Shown piece by piece: positions 37,001-41,454 of a stretch of DNA of 64,000 nucleotides. The notes under the pieces are model-generated. The model had not been told where the DNA came from. It was given only the letters and a program-made list of their open reading frames with translations, and ran no database searches. Positions within the stretch are counted from its first letter, which is position 1; each line of letters opens with the position of its first letter. Both the position numbers and the translations under genes were made by a program. Origin of the DNA: Dirofilaria immitis (lineage: Eukaryota; Nematoda; Chromadorea; Rhabditida; Onchocercidae); the NCBI GenBank assembly GCA_024305405.1, contig JAKNDB010000015.1, forward strand, positions 130,001-194,000. Reading direction: 5' to 3'.

Positions 37001-38784
37001 CTTTCACAAATAGGTCCATTAAGACTTCAAAATGAATGTGATATTTATGCGTACAAGAAGAGGACACGTCGTCTTAATAAGGCTCAACGTCGACAACTTT
37101 TCCTATTTGATGGTGGCTTATTATTTTGCAAAAACGATCACAATCGTTACCGTATGCTTCTGAATATTATGAACATAAATTATCCATACCGGTAAGTGGT
37201 AATTATCATATTTATCAAACTTATCAATTTATCGTAGTTTTATCATTTAAATTGTTTGCAATTAATTTACCGGGAAGTTTTTATAAATTTCAATTTTTCA
37301 CGAAAATATCTAAGCATTAAAAAAAAAAGCATATTTTTACTTTAGACATGTAGTCTTGACTTCTCGGAAACATTTAAAACAAATTATCAAATTTATTAAA
37401 CTTATCAATTTATCTTAAAACATATTTTCACTTTAGACATGTAGTCTTGGCTTCTCGGAAACATCTAAAACATCACCATCACGTTTTGAAGTATGGGATG
37501 AAACAAAAAATGAAGCATATGTTGTACAACCGATTGATGAATCTGCTCGAATAAAATGGATACAACGACTTTATAGGTAAATACTTATATTTGTAAAATA
37601 TTTATACTATAAATAATCGTTTATTAACATAAAAATTATTGCAGCTAATAAAATTTAAACCAATTTAGGATAGTTGGTGAACGTGTAACACATCGAGATC
37701 GATTAAATCAACAGCATCGATCAGCTCGTCCACAATCATGGGCTTCAACAATTTCCACTGATAGTATTCGTTCATCTGATACAACTACGGATAGGTTAAT
37801 TAATTAACTTTTTTTTTTTTCCTTGCAAAAATCTTTTTGATAAATTTAAAGAAAATATTTATTATCAAATTAGATGAATAGAAATTTTATAATTTTTAGT
37901 CTTATCATTGTTTCAAATGAATATTCCACAAATATAAACAATTGGAAAATGAAATAATCATTTCAAACAATGTCATTCAAATGTATTCGTTTTTAATTTT
38001 AACTTCTTTTTCCCTCCCCTCTTATCATTATTTTTCATTAAATATTATATTATGATAGTGATTGATATATTATGATAGTGATTGAGATAGCAATTTTAGT
38101 AGTGTTATGGATGGAAATGGAAATAATCCGAATGGTACATGCTGTTCATCACCTTCTTCCGGATCACCAACATTCGTTCCGGCTGCATCAGATGAAGATC
38201 CGGACAACAATATGACTACAACTAATGATCCGCTACAAACACGATCTTGCAGTTGCCCTGAGGTTAAACAAATTCCTTTCAATTTTTGCTTTGAGTATAT
38301 AGTAAGCCTATAGATTCATCTTCAATACCGTAACCCTTATTCGTACTCCTACAGACTCGTTTCAATATCGTAATCTCCAACCATATATATAAATGATAAA
38401 CTTTCTAGCTTTGAAACTTTCATCGTAATTGGATTCTTTGATAAGCAATAAATAAATTATAAAAGTGGAAGTTTATTGTTAAATGAGAGAAGTCAAACTT
38501 CTAAAAATTATCATCATCATTTTTTTCAATATATATTTCAGAATTCCCTAGGAGGATTAACAACATCATTATCATCATCTTCATCAACAGCAGCAGCAGC
38601 AACAACAACAACAATAATACCATCTTCAGGAGTGCTAAATACATTAATACCATCATCATTATTAGCAAAATCAATAACAACAATGTCACCAACAATGGCA
38701 ACAACAACAACAACAACAACAACAACACCATTGAATACAATTGTTGAAAGTTCTTCGTCTACAGAATTATTTGCAACAATTTAA
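2079..38784 (+). CDS. Dbl/Dbs (MCF2L)-like Rho guanine-nucleotide exchange factor, 3' part of gene
   Basis: About 20 exons encode some 1,070 residues. Read in order they give the C-terminal half of a CRAL-TRIO/Sec14 domain, a helical spectrin-like region, a DH domain, a PH domain and a low-complexity tail. This is the layout of the Dbl/Dbs/MCF2L subfamily of RhoGEFs, which load GTP onto Cdc42 or Rho at membranes. Trio/UNC-73 is less likely because only about two spectrin-like units precede the DH and no SH3 or second DH-PH follows. The first visible exon starts in phase 0 inside the Sec14 domain, so the start codon lies upstream of the window. The stop is TAA at 38782-38784, and an AATAAA at 38933-38938 is a candidate poly(A) signal. 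Exons 16108-16226, 35763-35956 and 36995-37191 are each one base short, and the exon near 28382 is frame-ambiguous. Which Rho-family target it acts on cannot be told from sequence. Confidence 0.87.
2320..2790. repeat. TACTGTA/TACAGTA-rich intronic repeat with a tandem duplication
   Basis: Multiple TACTGTA or TACAGTA palindromes (for example 2332-2338, 2394-2400, 2540-2546, 2553-2559). The segments 2520-2650 and 2675-2790 are diverged tandem copies, each with the order ATGATTTACTGTAA, then CATACTGTAGA-like, then CAGTAAAAATATTTATAAT. Related sequence recurs at 6120-6700, 20000-20060 and 34420-34580. Confidence 0.6.
4701..5052. repeat. 90-bp minisatellite, about four copies, open on both strands
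   Basis: The period is exactly 90 bp (starts 4701, 4791, 4881, 4971; the last copy is cut at about 5052). Copies are nearly identical and richer in G+C than the flanks, with the core CAGCCGGACAG. Because 90 is divisible by 3 and no stop occurs, both strands read through: + strand 4709-5089 (unit includes DSVLLILNFDSRTVFELSS) and - strand 5112-4696. It sits inside the 5.4-kb GEF intron. There is no evidence of expression, and a protein role is not claimed. Confidence 0.85.
5454..5545 (+). repeat. GA-rich polypurine tract (GAA/GAC/GGA)
   Basis: A long purine-dominated run within the first GEF intron, grading from GAAGAAGAAGAC through GGAGGA. It creates poly-Glu/poly-Lys reading frames that are not considered genes. 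Confidence 0.7.
6120..6700. repeat. Diverged TACAGTA/TACTGTA-rich intronic repeat
   Basis: Several imperfect copies of an ATACAGTATG..ATAAAATATAC module (TACAGTA at 6146-6152, near 6192 and near 6380; TACTGTA near 6343). Same motif family as 2320-2790. No coding potential seen. Confidence 0.5.
7736..7850. repeat. ATT/ATC trinucleotide microsatellite
   Basis: Interrupted ATT, ATC and ATG triplets just after the exon ending at 7713. The resulting poly-Ile and poly-Asn frames are artefacts. Confidence 0.8.
7970..8360. repeat. Diverged 60-70 bp tandem repeat carrying a palindrome
   Basis: About six units with the pattern ATAAATTGCYATCGAGATTTCTCGATCTT followed by a T/C-rich stretch. Each unit centres on a palindrome, perfect in ATCGAGATTTCTCGAT (8000-8015). 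Near 8150 it has changed on both arms to TCAAGATTTCTTGA, keeping the symmetry. Confidence 0.65.
8964..10961 (+). CDS. GEF exons, first helical/spectrin-like segment
   Basis: Exons 8964-9113 (50 codons), 9276-9373 (ends AG, phase 2) and 10820-10961. The peptides are rich in E, K, L and R with heptad-like spacing. The segment LEETERSFDTFWMKHEKRL resembles the spectrin-type repeat that follows the Sec14 domain in Dbs. The first donor is gttttc, weaker than the usual gtaag/gtatg. The intron 9374-10819 holds a dense GCATG cluster (see separate entry). Confidence 0.82.
9877..9947 (+). promoter_or_regulatory. Cluster of GCATG motifs (RBFOX-type intronic element)
   Basis: Six GCATG pentamers, five preceded by T (TGCATG), within about 55 bases of intron 9374-10819, about 500 nt downstream of the exon ending at 9373. 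UGCAUG is the known binding site of RBFOX/FOX-1/ASD-1 splicing factors, and intronic sites downstream of an exon usually favour its inclusion. The binding itself is inferred. The spacing and partial ATGCAT self-complementarity mean a simple microsatellite origin is also possible. Confidence 0.55.
10300..10730. repeat. Diverged tandem repeats, TTTAAA..CATAATTGATAATAATCTGATAA unit
   Basis: Four to five imperfect units of roughly 90-120 bp with the shared segment TAATTGATAATAATCTGATAA. The last two copies (10561-10630 and 10660-10730) are nearly identical. They lie directly upstream of the exon at 10820. Confidence 0.6.
11080..11960. repeat. Diverged 110-120 bp minisatellite
   Basis: At least five units with the recurring phrases TCAAAGTTATAGTCGAGAATA, AAGGAATAATTCTTA and GAGAATCTGAGAAATCTAT. 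Located in the 5.1-kb GEF intron. No coding content recognised. Confidence 0.65.
12540..12925. repeat. ACATATATTATCAGTGATAATGATTAATTAAT repeat
   Basis: Five copies of a unit with TTATCAGTGATAATGATTAATTAA, separated by TATG/TATA runs of variable length. TTATCAGTGATAA is itself an imperfect palindrome. Confidence 0.7.
13380..13740. repeat. Diverged ~230 bp duplication
   Basis: The segments starting near 13384 and 13615 share TCTAAAAT..AATAATTTGAAATGGATA and the following TGATTC(C/T)TTTTT tract. Small ORFs here are chance products of A+T-rich sequence. Confidence 0.45.
14257..14344. repeat. GAT/ATG trinucleotide microsatellite
   Basis: An almost pure GAT run inside the GEF intron 10962-16107. 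It gives poly-Asp and poly-Ser frames that are not genes. Confidence 0.9.
15120..15255. repeat. Duplicated GATATGATATGATATC element
   Basis: Two copies (about 15145-15202 and 15203-15255) of TTCGAGAAATAAAACTT(G/A)TGCAAT followed by AGGATATGATATGATATCTA. GATA-rich; any regulatory meaning is unknown. Confidence 0.55.
16108..16226 (+). CDS. GEF spectrin-segment exon with a one-base deficit
   Basis: The exon runs from acceptor attattgcag to donor gtatgt and is 119 nt. Both flanking exons are phase 0, so 120 nt is expected. The first 24 codons (LQSAFAKHMIHLEEHREVGD...) and the last 19 (AEKLAQAHAEYSQQAM) both look like spectrin helices but are in different frames. Read as given, a TAG stop follows KKLKN. 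The missing base maps to GGCCCGAAAAAGC at 16168-16180, most simply an A5 run that should be A6. Confidence 0.8.
16300..17110. repeat. ATT/GTT trinucleotide-rich intron
   Basis: The intron 16227-17522 is dominated by ATT, ATC and GTT runs (near-pure stretches at about 16700-16740 and 16925-16975). The unit around AAAAGATACAATTTTAAGCAGT is repeated at about 16409 and 16840. Confidence 0.75.
17523..20240 (+). CDS. GEF exons, second spectrin-like repeat
   Basis: Exons 17523-17717 (65 codons), 19672-19797 (42 codons) and 20160-20240 (27 codons), all phase 0. Recognisable elements are LISSQDVELTASLLPKCDEL, ALERRSQVLQLSKDMHQQI and NNWCHRGVELL. The helix-turn pattern and the buried tryptophan (NNWC) are typical of spectrin-type three-helix units in Dbl-family exchange factors. 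Donors are gtaaat, gttgat and gtaatt. Confidence 0.83.
18374..18480. repeat. 21-bp tandem repeat (GATATATTATCAATTATTTCA)
   Basis: About five copies, giving a minus-strand EIIDNIS heptad repeat that is an artefact of the 21-bp period. Lies in intron 17718-19671, which otherwise holds only A+T-rich sequence. Confidence 0.75.
20577..20745 (+). repeat. Triplicated splice-acceptor/exon-start segment
   Basis: Three tandem copies of TAAATTATAGGTT/G followed by an exon-like start: near 20577 (GTTACGGAAAATATTGATAA), near 20650 (GTGGTATTGATTACATACAA) and the real exon at 20725 (GTTACAGAACGTATTGATGA). Only the third keeps an open frame. Copies 1 and 2 share GATATTTAAATT(AAATG)TAATAAATTATAG with the true intron end. 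Confidence 0.75.
20725..20916 (+). CDS. GEF exon: end of helical region and basic Ser-rich linker
   Basis: 64 codons, phase 0 at both ends. It starts VTERIDDMKRLSISRRDALQ and becomes a Ser/Asn/Lys-rich, probably disordered linker that ends before the DH half of the protein. The acceptor is ttatag, and two decayed copies of the same acceptor-plus-exon start lie just upstream (20577-20724). Confidence 0.8.
20917..23730. other. First part of 7.5-kb GEF intron, no gene seen
   Basis: A+T-rich sequence with homopolymer T/A tracts (A run at 22139-22163), CT repeats near 22450-22500 and repeated ATTCCATTTCATATTTAATGA phrases between 22800 and 23220. Nothing coding is supported. Confidence 0.5.
23730..24160. 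repeat. Three diverged units with GTC/ATC microsatellites
   Basis: Units beginning near 23733, 23918 and 24090 share (A/G)AGTTAGCATTGCC followed by GTCGTC/ATCATC runs. The first two also share a GTAGCAGTA(C/G)T..CAAT segment. Confidence 0.65.
24230..24385. repeat. GGA-rich polypurine tract
   Basis: Long AGGAGG-rich purine run with few interruptions, the most G-rich stretch of the window. It is followed at 24440-24510 by a CCT-rich pyrimidine run on the same strand. A minus-strand Pro/Leu/Ser frame here is an artefact. Confidence 0.85.
24640..25090. repeat. TG/TATG microsatellite in three larger tandem units
   Basis: (TG)n and (TATG)n runs are punctuated by a unit TTAATTAAATAAT..AATAATTATGTAATATTATATATATGAGTTAA that occurs near 24735, 24919 and 25095. 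Confidence 0.8.
25606..25835. repeat. 30-bp tandem repeat, about seven copies
   Basis: Perfect or near-perfect units of TTGAATTAATATATTTATATTTTTGAATAA. Two overlapping minus-strand frames (decapeptide repeat INSIIQKYKY) result from the period being a multiple of three. Confidence 0.9.
27740..28300. repeat. ~57-bp minisatellite with higher-order organisation
   Basis: About ten diverged units of the form ATTTTTCTTGGCTAAGTATTGCTTTAGGCTGA..TTTCAAATATTACTT. A variant unit with TTAAGTTTAAGCxG recurs about 200 bp apart (near 27965 and 28165), suggesting that groups of three to four units were duplicated together. It ends about 80 bp before the frame-ambiguous GEF exon. Confidence 0.7.
28382..28646 (+). 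CDS. GEF linker exon with uncertain 5' end (lysine-rich, frame-ambiguous)
   Basis: The 3' part (28452-28646, 65 codons, phase 0 at both ends) reads through RTRRRPNYASNREFKPSRS and an acidic Asp/Asn run to donor gtcaga. It fits the phase of the exons on both sides. Its start is unclear. cag at 28449-28451 is a weak acceptor after GACGT. The acceptor ctacag at 28376-28381 looks better and adds a lysine-rich start (DIIGWKKK...), but there the frame disagrees unless the A10 run at 28396-28405 is really 9 or 12 bases. Taken literally, the upstream acceptor would give a 40-residue end at TAG and an isoform without DH-PH. Confidence 0.6.
28700..29035. repeat. TTTAAATTTGAAATTCGAATTGCA simple repeat
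   Basis: Imperfect short repeats of ATTTAAATTTGAAATTYGAATTGC directly after the GEF exon ending at 28646. No coding content. Confidence 0.7.
30640..31370. repeat. Two separate tandem duplications in a GEF intron
   Basis: TATTATCATTGTATGATAATGAT plus the following 80 bases occur near 30651 and 30889. A second block, TATCAGTTTTT..AATTAATTTTCTTTATC through ATAATAAATATCTTTATCATC, occurs near 31050 and 31220. Confidence 0.6.
32070..32572. repeat. 51-bp satellite-like array, nine near-identical copies, each with a hairpin
   Basis: The unit GATTAAATAAAATTACTTTCATAATTCATTGATATGATAATAATATCATAT repeats with a 51-bp period and almost no divergence. Each unit holds the inverted repeat ATATGAT-AATAAT-ATCATAT. 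More diverged relatives extend upstream to about 31780. There are no unique spacers, so it is not a CRISPR. Confidence 0.9.
32818..33125. repeat. ~80-bp tandem repeat (three copies) plus a 25-bp duplication
   Basis: Units start near 32818, 32900 and 32980 and share AATTAAGTTGGCATATTGAT and AACAAGTATGATAATAAGTCC. They are followed by two copies of TTTGCATTTAAAATTCTCATTC. Confidence 0.8.
34096..34966 (+). CDS. GEF exons before the DH domain
   Basis: Exons 34096-34206 (37 codons) and 34811-34966 (52 codons), both phase 0. They contain FFKSRMRKSKSWSASANV, a basic Ser-rich patch, then a Gly/Ser/Asn-rich spacer. The second ends in NFAISEL, the first helix turn of DH conserved region 1. The intron between them carries two copies of a TACTGTA/TACAGTA-rich element. 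Confidence 0.8.
34420..34600. repeat. Duplicated GTATACTGTATTATTACAGTA element
   Basis: Two copies (near 34419 and 34544) of GTATACTGTATTATTACAGTA followed by AATATCAAT-like sequence. The element is an imperfect palindrome of the same TACTGTA/TACAGTA type as at 2320 and 6120. Confidence 0.65.
35100..36857 (+). CDS. GEF DH (Dbl homology) catalytic domain
   Basis: Exons 35100-35246, 35763-35956, 36333-36425 and 36735-36857. Conserved region 1 is VNTEQSYVRELQSIVDFYI. Conserved region 3 is the diagnostic LLKPVQRITKYQLLLKEV with the QR pair. Region 2 (LADFLAAGNSIIEICQCF and YCQNKPLGEALRRE) lies between them. This domain opens the Rho GTPase nucleotide pocket. Exon 35763-35956 is 194 nt where 195 are needed: one more T in the T5 run at 35949-35953 gives a FFTECQ junction matching FFQECQ of vertebrate Dbs and puts the gtcttt donor in phase. 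Confidence 0.9.
35540..35715. repeat. ~70-bp tandem repeat, three copies, upstream of a DH exon
   Basis: Three copies of TTTATTTTTAATCGTTATCA and GATAACTATTTAATAGATTTAT, ending about 50 bp before the acceptor at 35762. AAC/TTA-rich with no coding potential. Confidence 0.75.
36205..36345 (+). repeat. Triplicated splice-acceptor segment before the DH QR-motif exon
   Basis: TTCCATTGTTTGTTTTAGGAATTTAA occurs twice (near 36208 and 36258). A third, modified copy (TTCCATTATTTGTTATTTTAG) supplies the used acceptor at 36331-36332. The two upstream TTTTAG sites are decoys, each leading quickly to a stop. Confidence 0.8.
36930..37012 (+). repeat. Duplicated intron end and exon start before the PH exon
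   Basis: TTATTGATTGAATCTATTTTAGGRTGATCTTTCACAAA is repeated 41 bp apart. The second copy, with GGT, is the true exon start at 36995. The first copy has GAT and runs into TGA within about 20 bases. Confidence 0.85.
36995..37576 (+). CDS. GEF PH domain
   Basis: Exons 36995-37191 and 37437-37576. The domain begins GDLSQIGPLRLQNECDIYAY, continues QLFLFDGGLLFCK, and ends with FEVWDETKNEAYVVQP and the C-terminal helix KWIQRLYR. That last helix includes the invariant PH tryptophan. The first exon is one base short: adding an A to the A5 run at 37130-37134 changes the frame to KKRSQSLPYASEYYEHKLSI, which matches the family, and joins phase 0 to the next exon. Both exons are preceded by a duplicated copy of their own splice acceptor. 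Confidence 0.88.
37340..37470 (+). repeat. Duplicated intron end and exon start before the second PH exon
   Basis: CTTTAGACATGTAGTCTTGRCTTCTCGGAAACAT(T/C)TAAAAC occurs near 37342 and again at 37431. The second copy begins the exon at 37437. The copies also share the preceding intron text ATCAAATTTATTAAACTTATCAATTTATC with the intron's 5' end. Confidence 0.85.
37669..38784 (+). CDS. GEF C-terminal tail, low complexity
   Basis: Exons 37669-37794, 38100-38262 and 38542-38784 (stop TAA). After a short helix (IVGERVTHRDRLNQQHRS) the tail is Ser/Thr/Asp-rich. The last exon has runs of Ser, Ala and Thr built from repeated TCA, GCA and ACA codons, ending in ELFATI. No domain was recognised. Likely disordered; phosphorylation of the Ser/Thr runs is possible but is inference only. 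The acceptor at 38099 follows a duplicated TATTATGATAGTGATTGA. Confidence 0.8.
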
Positions 38785-38932
38785 TATATTTCCTTTTTCT
38801 CCTTATCTTATCACTTTTCTCCCTGTTAATTTTCTTTTTTTTTTTTTTTTAATTAATAATAGTAATTTTTTTTTTTTTTTGAATATATATTTGAGAGGAA
38901 TGGCAAAAAAATTTTCAACGATTAATTTATTC

Positions 38933-38938
38933 AATAAA
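38933..38938 (+). terminator. Candidate poly(A) signal of the GEF gene
   Basis: AATAAA about 150 nt after the stop at 38784, the first canonical hexamer after the stop. In A+T-rich sequence such hexamers are common, so this is only a candidate. Confidence 0.4.
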
Positions 38939-40208
38939 ATAAACAAGATAAGGAAATTTTTATTTATTATTTACAAATTTAGTCTCATATTTTTATTTCA
39001 TACAATAGCATTTTTAATTTATCAATTTCAAAACATTGCAATAGGCAAAACAAAATTAGGCAAATTTGACACTTTTTTTTTTTTGCTTATTGTACGAGCA
39101 TATTTATTCATACAATAAGGATTATATTTATAAGCATTATTTTTAGAATGTAATTATATACTTAAATAATGGTGCAAATATTTGCTATCGAAATCTTTCA
39201 AATTCAATTCCTGGTGATTTTTGTTGTTATCAATTGATTGATTGATTACTTATTTTTTTATCATTATATTTGCCGCTTGTCATTCCTATTGATAATTTCC
39301 TTATTTATTTATTTTTATTTTTGTGTATTTTTATTTATACATTGAATATTGGATATATATATATATATACATGTGTGTTTTTGCTCTATTACTGATTGTG
39401 CTATAAAAGTGTAAATGAAATGAAATGAAATTGAATCAATTACTATTAAATTTTGCTTCTACAACAACTATATTTTGCTCATACAATAACAATTTCATGC
39501 TTCAACTACTCATCCATTTTAAAAAATATAATAATAATCTTATTGTATGCGCTATTTTTGCTCATACGATAAGAATTTTAAGTTAATAAATAAAAATGAT
39601 AATTTATTATTTAATGCAGCACCTACTTTTGCAATAAGAATTTGGTGTTACAATTAATGATTTACATTGGAATCATCTATTTTTCCATGCATCCACCTGA
39701 CTTAAAAATTCACCTGACTTAAAAAAATATAATAATCTTATTGTATGTGCTAATTTTGCTCATACAATAAGAATTACAGTTTAATACATGATACAATAAG
39801 AATTCGATGGTACAATTACTGATTTACATTCCACAATAATGATAGCCCTATTATTTGCGTTCAAAACGTTCATTTTAATTTCATTTTTATTCCGTTGAAA
39901 TTTGTCTAAAATATTAAATTCAAATATTAAATTCAATTCCATTTATTATAATAAATAAACGTAGTTAATTGGAATTGAAATATCAATTTTCAAATATTTC
40001 TGTTATTAGCGCTGAAATGAATTAATTGGAATTGAAATATCAGTTTTCAAATTGCTGTTAGCATTGAAATGAATTAATTGGAATTGAATTTTTTTAATAA
40101 AAATTATCCCATTTGATCCAAAGTAAACATATTTCAAACAAGACAGATGTCAAACAAATTATCGGATATTTTTGTTTACTTTAAGAATGATCCACTTAAT
40201 CTTTGAGA

Positions 40209-40340
40209 CACTTGTCATTAAATTAATATGAGATCACGTGCGTGAAAATTATTTCATCTAATAAATTTTTTTTCACTTGTCATTAGAACAATACGAGATC
40301 ACGTGCGTGAAAATTACTCCATTTAATAAAATTTTTTTTT
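40209..40340. promoter_or_regulatory. Duplicated ~65-bp unit with GAGATCACGTGCGTGAAAAT
   Basis: The units at about 40209-40273 and 40274-40340 share CACTTGTCATTA and GAGATCACGTGCGTGAAAAT (40230 and 40295). The core holds a CACGTG E-box overlapping a GCGTG core and the inverted repeat TCACG-TG-CGTGA. It lies about 0.7 kb before the utx-1 ATG. Such cores are known bHLH and bHLH-PAS binding sites; a function here is inferred. Confidence 0.45.
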
Positions 40341-40485
40341 ACGAAAATGACGTGAATTTTTGAAAACCGATGTCTAATTTGATTAAATTAATTCTTATAC
40401 ATTCAATCAATATTAAAAGTTATTTAAAAGGAGAAATGGCATAAGTATAGTCAATCAAATCAATAATAAATTCACGTACGAGTTC

Positions 40486-40490
<5 letters not shown>

Positions 40491-40545
<55 letters not shown>
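40491..40545. repeat. (CA)n dinucleotide microsatellite
   Basis: About 27 uninterrupted CA units about 480 bp before the utx-1 start. Confidence 0.95.
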
Positions 40546-40547
<2 letters not shown>

Positions 40548-40991
40548 ATAATTAAAACAATAACGCGTATCGACTACAATAAGTATAAATGCCAATGTAA
40601 CAAATAAACTTAATAAGCGTTAATAAATAAGTGCTAGAAATACGCTTAAAATTTAAACGTCTCCTTGTTTATCTTTGCAAAAAAAAATACCACATACTCG
40701 TTGTAACAATATATATAATCTTCAATCATTCTTGAGATATTTAACAAGTATACGTAAATACTGAAAATACGCCTAACAATTATTCATCTTCTTAATGCCT
40801 TCAAGAAAAAGTAAGTTTCAACGTAAACATTCAGCACGTATCACTTTTGACCATATTTGAGACGAGATAATTTCACAAGTTTCATATTGGCTATCATTTT
40901 AAGTTGTTATCAAAAACTTCATTTTCAATCACTTCTCTTACGTTTCTGTTGTGTGGAGGTTTTTTTACGCTTAATTTAAAATGGTTTCAAA

Positions 40992-40996
40992 TTTCA
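40992..40996 (+). promoter_or_regulatory. Candidate SL trans-splice acceptor of utx-1
   Basis: AAATTTCAG ends at 40996, 29 nt before the proposed ATG at 41026, and no 5' donor is evident nearby. This matches the usual position of spliced-leader addition in nematodes. An ordinary intron acceptor cannot be excluded. Confidence 0.4.
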
Positions 40997-41025
40997 GAAA
41001 AACTACTATATAATTTATTCGAATA

Positions 41026-41454
41026 ATGAATATTACATATGAACCAAGATTTACGTGTGCAGAAGAAATTAGATTTATCAAGTTGACCAGGTAATGAAAT
41101 ATTATGTTTTATCAAGTTGATCAGGTAATGAAATATTATGTTCAATAAGTATGCTATCATTTATTAATTTATCATTTATCATGGACATTTTCATGTATCC
41201 TATTAATTTTACAATTTCACATTATTTTCTTAAAAGTATTTTTAAAATTTTGCACATTTTTTCAAGATTTTGCATTATTTATTTTTTCATTATTTTCTTT
41301 TTATTTTTTTTTAAATATATAGTTTTATTTTTATCATGTTTATATATTTTTTTGTTTACATTATTATGTGACTTGATGCTTTCAGTTTTGATTTCATTCA
41401 TTTTTGGAATAAAAGGGTGAATTATCGGAAGCAGATAAAGCTCTTCTTTATAAG
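41026..41454 (+). CDS. utx-1: utx-1 N-terminal exons (tentative)
   Basis: Proposed exon 1 is 41026-41090 ([20 protein letters not shown], donor gtaatg). An in-frame TAA 15 bases upstream of the ATG closes the frame. The next exon ends at 41454 with [12 protein letters not shown], which aligns with the region just before the first TPR of UTX. Its start is unsure: the only AG with an open frame is aaaag at 41411-41415, a poor acceptor. The phase is off by one unless the G3 run at 41415-41417 is really G4. The first donor is followed by a second copy of itself (41098-41131). Confidence 0.5.

Larger units (their letters stand above)
38785..40995. other. Intergenic region between the GEF and utx-1
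   Basis: 2.2 kb without supported genes. It holds poly-T tracts, repeated ACAATAAGAATT phrases (39480-39800), a repeated TTAATTGGAATTGAAATATCA (39965-40090), the CACGTGCGTG duplication (40209-40340) and a (CA)n run (40491-40545). Promoter elements for utx-1 are expected here. Confidence 0.5.
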
